A stretch of 64,000 bases of DNA from Shimia sp040225985 (GCF_040225985.1 NZ_JBBPEU010000007.1:124001-188000); one strand, 5' to 3'; counted from the stretch's first letter, positions 26,755 to 35,571 are shown. The notes: generated by a model not told the origin, from the sequence alone. Numbers and translations: made by a program.

Positions 26755-27055
26755 GTTCATCCGCCGCGTAACTGACAAGGCACTTGTGTCGTTTACACTG
26801 GATGGTGAAACGGTTGTCGCACAAGCCGGGGATACGGTGGCGGCGGCCTTGGTCGCGCATAACGCAAGCCCCCTTCGGCATACCGGCCTTTCAGGGGCCC
26901 CGCGCACGCCCTATTGCATGATGGGTGTGTGTTTCGAGTGTCTGGTAGAGATCAATGGCCGCCCCAATGTTCAAAGCTGCCTGATCGAAGTGCAGGACGG
27001 CATGCAAGTGCGCCGCATGCATGGATTCCGCAAGATCGAAGTACGCCATGGCTGA
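26741..27055 (+). CDS. [2Fe-2S]-binding small subunit of the heterotrimeric dehydrogenase
   Basis: 104 residues, starting 14 bases inside the preceding gene. The plant-type ferredoxin cluster ligands appear as TPYCMMGVCFECLVEING (Cys-x4-Cys-x2-Cys) with a fourth Cys in NVQSCLIEV. The N-terminal FTLDGETVVAQAGDTVAAALVA is typical of the HcnA/OoxA-type N-terminal module. It carries electrons between the two flavin subunits. The start overlaps the DAO gene and its end overlaps the third gene, which indicates translational coupling. Confidence 0.86.
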   Translation: MQDSRFIRRVTDKALVSFTLDGETVVAQAGDTVAAALVAHNASPLRHTGLSGAPRTPYCMMGVCFECLVEINGRPNVQSCLIEVQDGMQVRRMHGFRKIEVRHG

Positions 27056-28418
27056 CTTGATCATCATCGGCGCAGGGCCTGCTGGAATGGCCGCGGCTGC
27101 CACCGCCGCGCGGGGTGGCGCACAGGTCGTCCTGCTGGACGAACAACCGCGCCCCGGCGGCCAGATCTATCGCAACATCACGCGCAACAAGACAGAACTG
27201 ACCTATCTGGGCGGCGACTATGCCAAGGGCATGGAGCTTGCAACTGCGCTGGATCATCCCAACATTTCTTGCCGCTATGGCAGCACCGTTTGGCGGATAG
27301 ACGACGGCCCACGCGTGACGTTCGACCAGAACGGCAAAAGCAGCAGCATCACGGCGCCGCATGTCCTGATCGCCACAGGGGCACAGGAACGCCCAACACC
27401 GTTTCCGGGCTGGACACTTCCCGGCGTGATGCCGGCAGGTGCGGCGCAGATCCTGATGAAAACCTCGGACCTAGTGCCGCGAAACGCCGTGCTCGCCGGG
27501 ACGGGCCCGTTGCTTTATCTCATCGCCAGCCAGATGATTGATGCCGACAACCCGCCTTTGGCCATCGTTGAAACCCAGACCACAGCAATGCTGTTGAAAA
27601 GTGCAAGGCATTTCCCCCGCGCCATGCTGGACCGGCATGCCATTTTCAAAGGCGTCGCCATGCTGCGCAAGATCCGGCGCGCCAAGGTGCGCCGCTATGT
27701 CGGTGCCAGTGCCTTTCATGCAGTGTCGGATAAGGGGCGGCTGAGCTTTCACTTCAAGACGCAAGGGAAATCCCACAGTGTTGCCTGCGACCTGGTACTG
27801 ACCCATCAGGGGGTGGTGCCATCGACCAACCTGCAGCGGGCCGCCGGGCTTCCGATGGAATGGAACCCAGCACAGGCCTGTTGGCAACCGCAGAAAGATG
27901 ACGAGGGGAAAACCCCTGTTCAGGGTCTCTGGGTCGCCGGGGACGGCGCGGGCGTTCATGGTGCGGATGCGGCGCGAGCTGAAGGCGTAATCGTCGCCAA
28001 TGCCATTCTCTGTCGCCTTCACGGGTTGCGCCCCGAGATCGCGCCACACGTGAATGCGCATGCGTTGAACCACCGGTTTCGGGCACGGGCGATCAGGCCG
28101 TTTCTGGACGCGGCATATGCCCCCTCTCCCGAGATTTTTTCGCCCCCTGACGGCACCGTTGTTTGCCGCTGCGAAGAGGTGACCGCCGGGCAGGTCCGGC
28201 AGGCCATATCCTCCGGCGCCGACGGATTGCGCCAAGTCAAGGCGGAAACCCGCGCGGGCATGGGCCCCTGTCAAGGGCGCATGTGCGGCTTGACCCTGAC
28301 TCATCTGTTGTCGGAACAGACCGGCATCCCCCCTGACGAAATCCCCGCTTTGCGCGCGCGCAGTCCAGTGAAGCCTGTCACTCTGGGGGCGCTCGCGGAG
28401 CTCGAGATCGAAGAGTGA
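27048..28418 (+). CDS. FAD/NAD(P)-binding subunit with BFD-like [2Fe-2S] domain of the heterotrimeric dehydrogenase
   Basis: 456 residues; the ATG overlaps the preceding stop by eight bases. It has LIIIGAGPAGMAAAATAARGG and RPGGQIYRN near the start. The middle VAGDGAGVHGADAARAEG segment belongs to the pyridine nucleotide-disulfide reductase fold. The C-terminus carries CRCEEVTAGQVRQAI and later GMGPCQGRMCG, a BFD-like [2Fe-2S] domain. It matches OoxA/HcnB/LhpF-type subunits. Together with the two upstream genes it oxidises an amine and feeds electrons to the respiratory chain. Confidence 0.86.
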   Translation: MADLIIIGAGPAGMAAAATAARGGAQVVLLDEQPRPGGQIYRNITRNKTELTYLGGDYAKGMELATALDHPNISCRYGSTVWRIDDGPRVTFDQNGKSSSITAPHVLIATGAQERPTPFPGWTLPGVMPAGAAQILMKTSDLVPRNAVLAGTGPLLYLIASQMIDADNPPLAIVETQTTAMLLKSARHFPRAMLDRHAIFKGVAMLRKIRRAKVRRYVGASAFHAVSDKGRLSFHFKTQGKSHSVACDLVLTHQGVVPSTNLQRAAGLPMEWNPAQACWQPQKDDEGKTPVQGLWVAGDGAGVHGADAARAEGVIVANAILCRLHGLRPEIAPHVNAHALNHRFRARAIRPFLDAAYAPSPEIFSPPDGTVVCRCEEVTAGQVRQAISSGADGLRQVKAETRAGMGPCQGRMCGLTLTHLLSEQTGIPPDEIPALRARSPVKPVTLGALAELEIEE

Positions 28419-28439
28419 CGCCAGGGTCGGATCCTGGCA

Positions 28440-29585
28440 TTAGGCAACGCGCTGCCCTTTGCTCCAAACTGCACGCAAGGCGGGCACGCCCTCGGTCAAA
28501 CGGAACCGGATCAGGTCAGCCTGCAAATCGGGGGCAAGCCGTCCCCGATCATGCAGGTTCGTCATTTTCGCCGGGGTCGAAGTGACTGTGGCCAGACCCT
28601 TGGCCATGTCCCCCCAGTGTTGCCCCAGCTGCACCGCCCCAAGCAAAAGCGAAGCCGGCACGTAATCGGACGAGATAATGTCGAGCAGGTCCAGATCCGC
28701 GAGGTCGATGGCCGCGACATTTCCGGAATGCGACCCCCCGCGCACGAGGTTCGGCCCCCCCATGATATTGGCGATGTCGTTCTGGTGACAGGCGCGCGCG
28801 GCTTCAACCGTGGTCGGGAATTCTGCCAGATGGATGCCGTAGCCTGCAGATACGGCAACCTGCGTGGCGGTGGTGTCATCATGGCTTGCCAACACCGCGC
28901 CATAGCGGCGGGCGGCGTCAACCGTCGCGCGTTCATGGACCTCGCCCACCTTGGCGCGCAAGCCGTAGAGAAACTCCACATACTCCTCGAACGCCTGACC
29001 CGCGAGACCGTATTTCCCGTTCATGTAGATTCGGTATTTCTCGATATCCGAGAATTGGCGCTGCCCGGGCGTGTGGTCCATCAAGCTGACGATGCCCACG
29101 CGATCCTCGGGGCCGAATTCAGCCAGTTCTTCGATCAGGGTTTCTGAACACACCTCGGCCCGCAGGTGCAAATGGTGGCTGATTTTCAGGCCGCCGTGAT
29201 CGCGCATGGACAGGATTTCATTGGCAATCTGGCGGGCGTACTTCCCGTACTTCTTGCCCGCATCAGATACGATTGATCCAACCCGGATCGCATCAAACAC
29301 CGTCGTGATCCCCACGCTGGCAAGTTCGGCATCATGCGCCACGATGGCCGCCTGATGTGGCCAATCGACCTTGGGGCGCGGATGGATATGCCGTTCAAGG
29401 TTGTCGGTGTGCAGCTCGATCAGGCCCGGCGCAACGAAGTCTCCCTCGCAATCCTCGGCCCCGACGGGCACAGCGGTGCCCGTGTCCAGTGCAACAATCC
29501 TGTCGTTATTTATTGAAATACTGCCCCGTACGGTTTCTGTCTCAAGAACAAGGGTGGCATTGGCGAGGATAAAGTCTTGTGTCAT
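28440..29585 (-). CDS. phnM: Alpha-D-ribose 1-methylphosphonate 5-triphosphate diphosphatase, copy 1
   Basis: 381 residues of the amidohydrolase superfamily. It cleaves ribose 1-methylphosphonate 5-triphosphate to the 5-phosphate and diphosphate before C-P lysis. VAPGLIELHTDNLERHIHPRP has metal-binding His residues in the PhnM pattern (HTDNxE), and DHTPGQRQF, SHDDTTATQV and RGGSHSGN are further signatures. Three in-frame ATG codons compete for the start. I chose the third, which gives MTQDFILANATLVLETE, as best matching family starts, although no clear ribosome binding site precedes it. It lies at the far end of the phn locus. Confidence 0.92.
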   Translation of the reverse strand: MTQDFILANATLVLETETVRGSISINNDRIVALDTGTAVPVGAEDCEGDFVAPGLIELHTDNLERHIHPRPKVDWPHQAAIVAHDAELASVGITTVFDAIRVGSIVSDAGKKYGKYARQIANEILSMRDHGGLKISHHLHLRAEVCSETLIEELAEFGPEDRVGIVSLMDHTPGQRQFSDIEKYRIYMNGKYGLAGQAFEEYVEFLYGLRAKVGEVHERATVDAARRYGAVLASHDDTTATQVAVSAGYGIHLAEFPTTVEAARACHQNDIANIMGGPNLVRGGSHSGNVAAIDLADLDLLDIISSDYVPASLLLGAVQLGQHWGDMAKGLATVTSTPAKMTNLHDRGRLAPDLQADLIRFRLTEGVPALRAVWSKGQRVA

Positions 29586-29634
29586 TTGTCTGTTACGCGT
29601 TTCTGGCATGGGCAGGAAAAAACGGAGAACCAAG

Positions 29635-30321
29635 GTGCAGTTTACCCGGTATGGCATTTACTATACTCCGCCACGTGGAGCGCTGGCGGATTTCGGCGCG
29701 GCGTGGTTGGGATGGGATCCGGTGAAAGGACGTGCTGTGGCGCATCCCGAAATTGCAGGTTTGCCCGGACCTGTCAGCGACTTGACCGAAACCCCGCGCA
29801 AATATGGATTTCACGGCACTATCAAGCCGCCCTTTCGGCTGGCGCCCGGAACTGACGCCAAGGCTCTGGCGACCGAGCTGGAACAGGTCGCCACCACGCT
29901 GCGCCCTGTGTCTCTTGGCGGTCTGGAAGTGACGCGGCTGGGCGGGTTTCTGGCCCTGACGGTCACCGGACCACAGGAGGCGCTTGCCGATATGGCCAGC
30001 ACCGTCGTGCGTGGGCTGGATCATTTTCGCGCGCCGCCCAGCGAGGCAGAACTCGCCCGCCGCCGCAAATCGGCGCTTTCGCCCAGACAAGAAGAGCTGT
30101 TGGCGACTTGGGGCTATCCTTATGTCATGGACGAGTTCCGGTTCCACATGACGCTGACCGGCAAACTTGGCAAGCGGGATGCGGAAACCACGCGCACCGC
30201 GCTCGCACCGGAAATGCAGAGCCTGCTGCCCGCCCCCTTTGTGGTGAGTGATCTCACTCTGGTCGGAGAAGACACGGACGGGCTGTTTCACGAAATCCAT
30301 CGCTATTCCCTTTCGGGGTGA
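29635..30321 (+). CDS. DUF1045 protein, phosphonate-metabolism-associated
   Basis: 228 residues from a GTG preceded by GGAG seven bases away. An ATG at 29608 has no ribosome binding site. The N-terminal QFTRYGIYYTPPRGALADFG is the DUF1045 signature. Two H-x-T motifs (FHGTIKPPF and FRFHMTLTG) place it in the 2H phosphoesterase superfamily, so it may hydrolyse a cyclic phosphate, such as the cyclic product of C-P lyase. It faces opposite to its neighbours: divergent from phnM by 49 bases and overlapping the end of phnN by 19. Confidence 0.85.
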   Translation: MQFTRYGIYYTPPRGALADFGAAWLGWDPVKGRAVAHPEIAGLPGPVSDLTETPRKYGFHGTIKPPFRLAPGTDAKALATELEQVATTLRPVSLGGLEVTRLGGFLALTVTGPQEALADMASTVVRGLDHFRAPPSEAELARRRKSALSPRQEELLATWGYPYVMDEFRFHMTLTGKLGKRDAETTRTALAPEMQSLLPAPFVVSDLTLVGEDTDGLFHEIHRYSLSG

Positions 30322-30845
30322 AGTGCGGCTGTGATCGCGCGGACGGTGTCTGTCAACGGGCCATCATTGCAGATTTCGATCACGTCCTCGCCGGCGGGTC
30401 GCACATAGCCCGCCCGCGCAAGACGTTTGTCAATGTCGTCCGCAGTTTCCCGACCACGCCCGCCCAAACGGCGCGCAAGGGTTTCGGGTGACGCTGTCAG
30501 CGACAGGATGCGAAAATCGTCAAAGCAACCGCGTGCTGTATCAAGAACCGCACGGGAAAGGTTCATCAACACGCGTGCACCATCGGGGCGGCTTTCTATT
30601 TCCGCGACGGGTATGCCGTAGGCAAGGCCATGTGCCTCCCACCAGAGACAGAATGTGCCGGCGACAACACGCTGTTCAAACTCGGCGCGGGTGACTCCCT
30701 CGAACTCTTCGCCACCAGCCTCGGCAGGGCGGGTGATCACACGGCGCACCAGATGCGTGTCCGGCAGGGTTTGGGCCAATGCGTGCATGACCGTATCCTT
30801 GCCCACGCCTGACGGGCCGACCACCGCGATGACCTGAACGGGCAT
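30303..30845 (-). CDS. phnN: Ribose 1,5-bisphosphate phosphokinase
   Basis: 180 residues, a guanylate-kinase-like fold. P-loop GPSGVGKDTVMHALA is at residue 10. It forms PRPP from ribose 1,5-bisphosphate in the late part of the C-P lyase pathway. FCLWWEAHGLAYGIP and NLSRAVLDTAR are usual PhnN features. The start overlaps the phnL stop by one base. The gene end overlaps the convergent DUF1045 gene. Confidence 0.92.
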   Translation of the reverse strand: MPVQVIAVVGPSGVGKDTVMHALAQTLPDTHLVRRVITRPAEAGGEEFEGVTRAEFEQRVVAGTFCLWWEAHGLAYGIPVAEIESRPDGARVLMNLSRAVLDTARGCFDDFRILSLTASPETLARRLGGRGRETADDIDKRLARAGYVRPAGEDVIEICNDGPLTDTVRAITAALHPERE

Positions 30846-31525
30846 CAGGCTGCCCTCGGGGTATAGATTGACACATCCACCTCGCGGTCACAGACACGGG
30901 CACGAGCGGCTTCGTCATGGAATATCCCGATGATGGCGGCGCCTCTTGCCTTGGCCTCTTCGATCAGGTCCAGCACGGTTTCCCGGTTGGCCGCATCAAG
31001 GCTTGCTGTCGGTTCATCCAGCAGCAACGCTGGATAAGTGTGGGCAAAGCCGCGCGCGATGTTCACCCGCTGTTGTTCACCGCCCGAAAACGAGGTCGGG
31101 CTCAGCGTCCAGAGACGTTCGGGGATGCGCAGGCGCGCCAGCAGGCCCCGCGCACGCGCACGGGCTGTGTCGATGTCCACACCCACCGAAAGAAGCGGAT
31201 CGGCCACGACATCCAGAGTCGGCACACGCGGCACCACGCGCAAGAACTGCGAGACATAACCCAGCGTGTGGCGGCGCAATGCGAGGACTTCCCGAGGCTC
31301 GGCCTTGGTGACGTCCAGCCCGTCAATGATAATGCTGCCCGATGCGGCCAGGTAATTGCCGTAAATCATGCGCATCAGGGTAGACTTTCCGGCGCCGGAC
31401 GCCCCGGTCAATGCCACGCATTCCCCGCACCTGACACTTAACGAAGCGCCTTCCATCACAGGAATGACCACGCCATCCTGATTGTGCAGGGTAAAGGTCT
31501 TGGACAGGTTCGAAATCTCAATCAT
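30845..31525 (-). CDS. phnL: C-P lyase subunit PhnL, ABC-type ATPase
   Basis: 226 residues. Walker A is GASGAGKST, the signature is FSGGEQQR and Walker B is PALLLDEPTASLD. PhnL binds the PhnGHIJK core in phosphonate breakdown; it is not a membrane transporter. QFLRVVPRVPTLDVVADPLL is a family-type region. phnN follows with a one-base overlap. A 49-base gap separates it from phnK, in which I see no terminator. Confidence 0.93.
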   Translation of the reverse strand: MIEISNLSKTFTLHNQDGVVIPVMEGASLSVRCGECVALTGASGAGKSTLMRMIYGNYLAASGSIIIDGLDVTKAEPREVLALRRHTLGYVSQFLRVVPRVPTLDVVADPLLSVGVDIDTARARARGLLARLRIPERLWTLSPTSFSGGEQQRVNIARGFAHTYPALLLDEPTASLDAANRETVLDLIEEAKARGAAIIGIFHDEAARARVCDREVDVSIYTPRAA

Positions 31526-31574
31526 CGGTCTTCTTCTTCGATAAATTTCCCAAAGGTGCCACTGCGCGTGTTCA

Positions 31575-32345
31575 TCACACCTGCAACACGGAACTGACCA
31601 AAAGCTGCGTATAGGCGTGTTGCGGATCGTCGAGAACCTGATCCGTCAGGCCGGTTTCCACAACGTGACCGTCTTTCATCACCATCAAACGGTCCGCCAG
31701 AAGGCGCACCACGGCCAGATCATGCGTGACAATGATCGCGCTCAGACCCATTTCACGCACGAGGCCGCGCAAGAGATCCAGCAGGCGCGCCTGAACCGAC
31801 ACATCCAAGCCCCCAGTGGGTTCGTCCATGAACACCAGACGCGGGCCGGTCACAAGGTTACGCGCGATCTGAAGGCGTTGCTGCATCCCGCCTGAAAACT
31901 GTGTCGGACGGTCATCAATGCGTGTTTCACTGATCTCGACACGTCCCAACCAGTCAATTGCGCGCTCGCGGATATCGCCATAGTGGCGTGCGCCGACTGC
32001 CATCAGGCATTCGCCCACATTGCCACCGGCGCTGACATTCATCCGCAGCCCGTCGCGCGCGTGCTGGTGCACAAAAGCCCAATCGGTACGCGACAACATC
32101 CGGCGCTCGGGTTCGGACATTGTCACCGTGTCCTTCAACCCCTCGGCCCGGGTGTCGAACAGCACTTCTCCGGTATCGGGGGCAAGGTGCCCGGCCAGAC
32201 AATTCAAAAGCGTCGACTTGCCGGACCCGCTCTCGCCCACGATGCCCATCACCTCGCCGGGATAGAGATCAAAGCTGACGTCGGTGCACCCGATGCGCGT
32301 CCCGTACATTTTGCCGATTTTGTCGACCTTGAGCAGCGGGGTCAT
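31575..32345 (-). CDS. phnK: C-P lyase subunit PhnK, ABC-type ATPase
   Basis: 256 residues. Walker A is GESGSGKSTLL, signature FSGGMQQRLQ, Walker B LVFMDEPTGGLD. PhnK docks on PhnJ in the C-P lyase core and uses ATP during catalysis. The insert after the Walker A (HVHQHARDGLRMNVSAGGNVGE region) matches PhnK rather than PhnL. The ATG overlaps the phnJ stop by four bases, and the operon order G-H-I-J-K-L is kept. Confidence 0.94.
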   Translation of the reverse strand: MTPLLKVDKIGKMYGTRIGCTDVSFDLYPGEVMGIVGESGSGKSTLLNCLAGHLAPDTGEVLFDTRAEGLKDTVTMSEPERRMLSRTDWAFVHQHARDGLRMNVSAGGNVGECLMAVGARHYGDIRERAIDWLGRVEISETRIDDRPTQFSGGMQQRLQIARNLVTGPRLVFMDEPTGGLDVSVQARLLDLLRGLVREMGLSAIIVTHDLAVVRLLADRLMVMKDGHVVETGLTDQVLDDPQHAYTQLLVSSVLQV

Positions 32346-33253
32346 GCCGCGTCCTCCTCGAAAGCTGTGCCCTGCGCACCGATATGGCCGGCCTTGCGGC
32401 GGCTGGCGCAGTAATCTGTATCCGAGCAGACAAACATCCGTTGCCCACTGTCATCCATGATGATCTCGTCCAGGTAACTATCCGTCGCCCCGCAGAGGTC
32501 GCAGGGGGCGTCAGCCTTGCTGGCCTCAAACGGGTAATCGTCAAAGTCGAGGCTGACCACCTGTGTGTAAGGCGGCAGGGCATAGATGCGCTGTTCGCGC
32601 CCGGCGCCGAACAGTTGGATCGCTGGCATCTCCATCTTGGGGTTGTCGAATTTCGGGATCGGGGACGGATCCATCACATAGCGCCCTTCAACCCGGACCG
32701 GATACGCATAGGATGTGGCGATCGCACCGTGCCGGCTGATATCCTCGTACAGTTTCACGTGCATAAGGCCATATTCCTCCAGGCTGTGCATTTTGCGGGT
32801 CTCGATTTCCGAAGGTTCCAGAAACCGCAGCGGTTCGGGAATGGGCACCTGATAGACCAGGATCTGATCCTCGGTAAGCTCCGCCTCGGGAATGCGGTGG
32901 CGGGTCTGGATCACGCTGGCCTGGGTGGTGTCTTCCGTTGTGGCCACGCCCGCAGTTTTTTCAAAGAACTTCCGGATCGACACCGCGTTGGTCGTGTCAT
33001 CGGCCCCCTGATCGATCACCTTGAGCGTATCATCCGGCGTCAGTGTCGCGGCGGACACCTGCACGCCACCAGTGCCCCAACCATAGGGCATCGGCATCTC
33101 GCGAGAAGCGAACGGCACCTGATATCCGGGAATGGCAAGCCCCTTTAGAATGGCGCGCCGGATCATGCGTTTGGTCTGCTCGTCCAGATAGGCGAAGTTG
33201 TAGTCTGACGTATTTTGAACGTGTTCTGTCCGATTTTCCCCTGAAATCGCCAT
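32342..33253 (-). CDS. phnJ: C-P lyase PhnJ, radical SAM catalytic subunit
   Basis: 303 residues from the ATG after GAGGGGGC (a TTG three bases earlier is also in frame). It breaks the carbon-phosphorus bond with a SAM-derived radical. The Cys cluster fits the CX2CX21CX5C pattern: CDLC followed by 21 residues, then CSDTDYC. GYQVPFASREMPMPYGWGTGG is also conserved (glycyl radical region GWGTGGVQ). It is followed by phnK with a four-base overlap. It is separated from phnI by a 217-base gap with an antisense small gene. Confidence 0.96.
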   Translation of the reverse strand: MAISGENRTEHVQNTSDYNFAYLDEQTKRMIRRAILKGLAIPGYQVPFASREMPMPYGWGTGGVQVSAATLTPDDTLKVIDQGADDTTNAVSIRKFFEKTAGVATTEDTTQASVIQTRHRIPEAELTEDQILVYQVPIPEPLRFLEPSEIETRKMHSLEEYGLMHVKLYEDISRHGAIATSYAYPVRVEGRYVMDPSPIPKFDNPKMEMPAIQLFGAGREQRIYALPPYTQVVSLDFDDYPFEASKADAPCDLCGATDSYLDEIIMDDSGQRMFVCSDTDYCASRRKAGHIGAQGTAFEEDAA

Positions 33254-33318
33254 CAATTTGCCCCCTCGGTCGCGTAGCCAGAGCCCGTGAAACCAACAAA
33301 AATCAAGGAGAGAGACAG

Positions 33319-33432
33319 ATGTTGGAATGGACGGTCATTTTCATGCTGGGGATTTTTTCCGCAGCGCTGATTGGAAAAGTACTTATGAAGCGTCACCCGG
33401 ATTCGGGATTCGGCGCATCGCGCGACGAATAA
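33319..33432 (+). CDS. Antisense 37-residue membrane microprotein inside the phn operon
   Basis: A 38-codon frame on the plus strand between phnJ and phnI, which run on the minus strand. The ATG is preceded eight bases upstream by AAGGAG, an excellent ribosome binding site. The product MLEWTVIFMLGIFSAALIG has one transmembrane helix, then a short polar tail (KRHPDSGFGASRDE). It ends 38 bases before the phnI end. I know of no named family. Start context, topology and position in a normally compact operon argue for a real gene. Expression could also affect the phn transcript by antisense pairing. Confidence 0.6.
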   Translation: MLEWTVIFMLGIFSAALIGKVLMKRHPDSGFGASRDE

Positions 33433-33470
33433 GTCACGCCCCAACAAATCGGGTGAAAGCGAGGCCGTGG

Positions 33471-34559
33471 TCATTTCGCGGCCTCCTTCTGTTGCGACAA
33501 CATCGACTCGCGCCGCAGCTTGCGGATCAACTCCAGTTCGGATTGGAAATCCACGTAGTGCGGCAGCTTGATGTGTTCGAGAAACCCTGTGGCCTGAATG
33601 TTGTCGGAATGGCTGAGCACGAATTCCTCATCCTGTGCGGGCGCGCCAAGGTTGTCTTCTCCAAGCTCTTTCCAGCGCAGGGTACGATCCACCAGCGCCA
33701 TCGAGATTGACTTGCGCTCGGAATGGCCGAAGACCAGACCATAGCCGCGGGTGAACTGGGGCGGTTCCGTTTTCGAACCCGTGAACTGGTTGACCGTTTC
33801 GCATTCGGTAATTTCGATTTCACCGATCTCGATCGCGAAGCCCAGTTCGGGAATGTCCATTTCCACGTCCACCTTGCCGATCCGCAACTCGCCGACAAAG
33901 GCGTGGTTGCGCGCGTAACCGCGCTGGGTGGAATAGGCCATGCCCAGAACGAACCCCTCATCCGCACGCGACAGCGACTGAAGCCGCAAGGCGCGATCCG
34001 CAGGCAGTTCAAGGGGTTCGCGGGTCAGGTCGCCGGGCGTGTCATCACTCGCCGCTTCGGTCTGGATCAATCCCTCGCGGTTCAGGAACTCGGTGATATG
34101 CGGTGTCGGCTCTTGCCTTGCGATCCCTTCGGGCACCTCTGCTACCTCGCCTTCCGCGGCCAAGGCAAAATCCAAAAGGCGGTGCGTATAGTCGAAGGTC
34201 GGCCCCAACACCTGCCCGCCCGGTGCCTCTTTGAAGGTCGCGGAAATGCGGCGATCACAGGCCATTACGCCGGTATCGACCGGGTTGGAATATCCAAAAC
34301 GCGGCAAGGTGGTGCGGTAAGCCCGGATCAGAAAGATCGCCTCAATCATATCTCCGCGCGCCTGTTTAATGGCAAGCGCAGCAAGATCGGGATCATAAAG
34401 CGACCCTTCAGCCATGACGCGATTGACGGCAAGAGACAGTTGTTCGCGGATCTGCGCCACGGATAGCTCTGCAACGTTGAGGTCTCCGCGGCGTTCCTCG
34501 GCCAGCCACGCGTGGGCGTTTTCAATGGCGCGTTCGCCACCTTTGACCGCAACATACAT
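33471..34559 (-). CDS. phnI: C-P lyase subunit PhnI, nucleosidase-like
   Basis: 362 residues. PhnI displaces adenine from ATP with phosphonate to form ribose 1-phosphonate 5-triphosphate, together with PhnG, PhnH and PhnL. Recognised segments are MYVAVKGGERAIENAHAWLA at the start, LIRAYRTTLPRFGYS and TRGYGLVFGHSERKSISMALVD. SDNIQATGFLEHIKLPHYVDFQ near the C-terminus is also typical. It overlaps the phnH stop by one base. The gap to phnJ is unusually large for this operon. Confidence 0.95.
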   Translation of the reverse strand: MYVAVKGGERAIENAHAWLAEERRGDLNVAELSVAQIREQLSLAVNRVMAEGSLYDPDLAALAIKQARGDMIEAIFLIRAYRTTLPRFGYSNPVDTGVMACDRRISATFKEAPGGQVLGPTFDYTHRLLDFALAAEGEVAEVPEGIARQEPTPHITEFLNREGLIQTEAASDDTPGDLTREPLELPADRALRLQSLSRADEGFVLGMAYSTQRGYARNHAFVGELRIGKVDVEMDIPELGFAIEIGEIEITECETVNQFTGSKTEPPQFTRGYGLVFGHSERKSISMALVDRTLRWKELGEDNLGAPAQDEEFVLSHSDNIQATGFLEHIKLPHYVDFQSELELIRKLRRESMLSQQKEAAK

Positions 34560-35128
34560 CAGTTTGCCTCCACTTGGGTTGTGCGCGGCAAAGCTGCGAC
34601 CTGCGCCCCCGCGGTAAAGAAGAAGTCCAGCCCAAGCGGAAACAGACTTGCGTTTTCCTGAAATGCTTGCGTGTCGGGCAGTGACAGCGCGGAGTGTTCC
34701 TTGATCCCCGGTCCACGCAGCACCGCCCCCTCAGGCGCAAGCCGCTCGCATTCCACGATCAGTGTGGCTGACCGGTCCGGATACTCCGGCGTGCCAATCG
34801 GGAAATCGGCGAGCGGAAGCAGGGCCTGCCAGGACCCGATCGCAAATATCGCGTCCGGCTTGTGGGTGACAGGCGCCCCGATATGAAAGGCGATCCAGTC
34901 GCGTACAGCCTTGCAGTCAACCTCTCCGGCCAGATGGATCGGCGTTTCTGGATCACAAAGCGTCAACAGAACAATACCCGCCGCAATCGAAAGGGGTACC
35001 GGAGGTACAGCGCCGGACAGGTCACGAATTTCGCCGGGCTTTGCCATCACGTTCATGATTTGACGGAATGCAAAGGCCGCCTCAATGGGGGCATCCGTGA
35101 AACCGCCCTTCAGGATATCCGCGTTCAT
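34559..35128 (-). CDS. phnH: C-P lyase subunit PhnH
   Basis: 189 residues, part of the PhnGHIJ core with PhnG and PhnI. FRQIMNVMAKPGEIRDL near residue 25 and GPGIKEHSALSLP near residue 140 are the family pattern. It has a structural role with no known catalytic site. The start overlaps phnG by four bases and the end touches phnI. Confidence 0.93.
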   Translation of the reverse strand: MNADILKGGFTDAPIEAAFAFRQIMNVMAKPGEIRDLSGAVPPVPLSIAAGIVLLTLCDPETPIHLAGEVDCKAVRDWIAFHIGAPVTHKPDAIFAIGSWQALLPLADFPIGTPEYPDRSATLIVECERLAPEGAVLRGPGIKEHSALSLPDTQAFQENASLFPLGLDFFFTAGAQVAALPRTTQVEAN

Positions 35129-35571
35129 TGGTCCTCTCCGCGTACCATAGTGAAGAATTCAACTTTTGTCGCCGCGGCTTTGGCGGCGCGCTTCGACTTC
35201 ATTGCGCCGATCTCGGCCGTCAGGCGCGCGATCAGGGTGGCACGCAGGTGGTCGGCACTTGGTCCCTGCATAAGGGCGTCAATCAGGGCGGCTGTGGTCG
35301 CCTTGTCCTTATCCCGCCCCTGCACATAGGCATGTCCGATCTCACCACTGTCCAATTGCAGCGAACAGCGGGTCACCGTCATTTCGCCAAGATTGAACGG
35401 GGCCCCCGTGCCCCCCATGCGGCCCCGCACCATGGCTGCCCCGACTTCAGGCGTGCGAAGCCACGTGTAGCCCGGCGCCATGCCGGTGGCTTGCCAGAGG
35501 CTCTGCAGGGTGGTTGCCGGCGCTTTGGCCAATAGGCTCATCCAGTCGCGGCGTGTGATTTCTACGGTCAT
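35125..35571 (-). CDS. phnG: C-P lyase subunit PhnG
   Basis: 148 residues, the first gene of the C-P lyase operon. RRDWMSLLAKAPATTLQSLW at the N-terminus and GRMGGTGAPFNLGEMTVTRCSLQL in the middle are family traits (here noted by parts). The ATG follows AAGGTG. The 102-base region up to the divergent phnF start contains two CTAGACA repeats and is likely the shared operator. Confidence 0.93.
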   Translation of the reverse strand: MTVEITRRDWMSLLAKAPATTLQSLWQATGMAPGYTWLRTPEVGAAMVRGRMGGTGAPFNLGEMTVTRCSLQLDSGEIGHAYVQGRDKDKATTAALIDALMQGPSADHLRATLIARLTAEIGAMKSKRAAKAAATKVEFFTMVRGEDQ

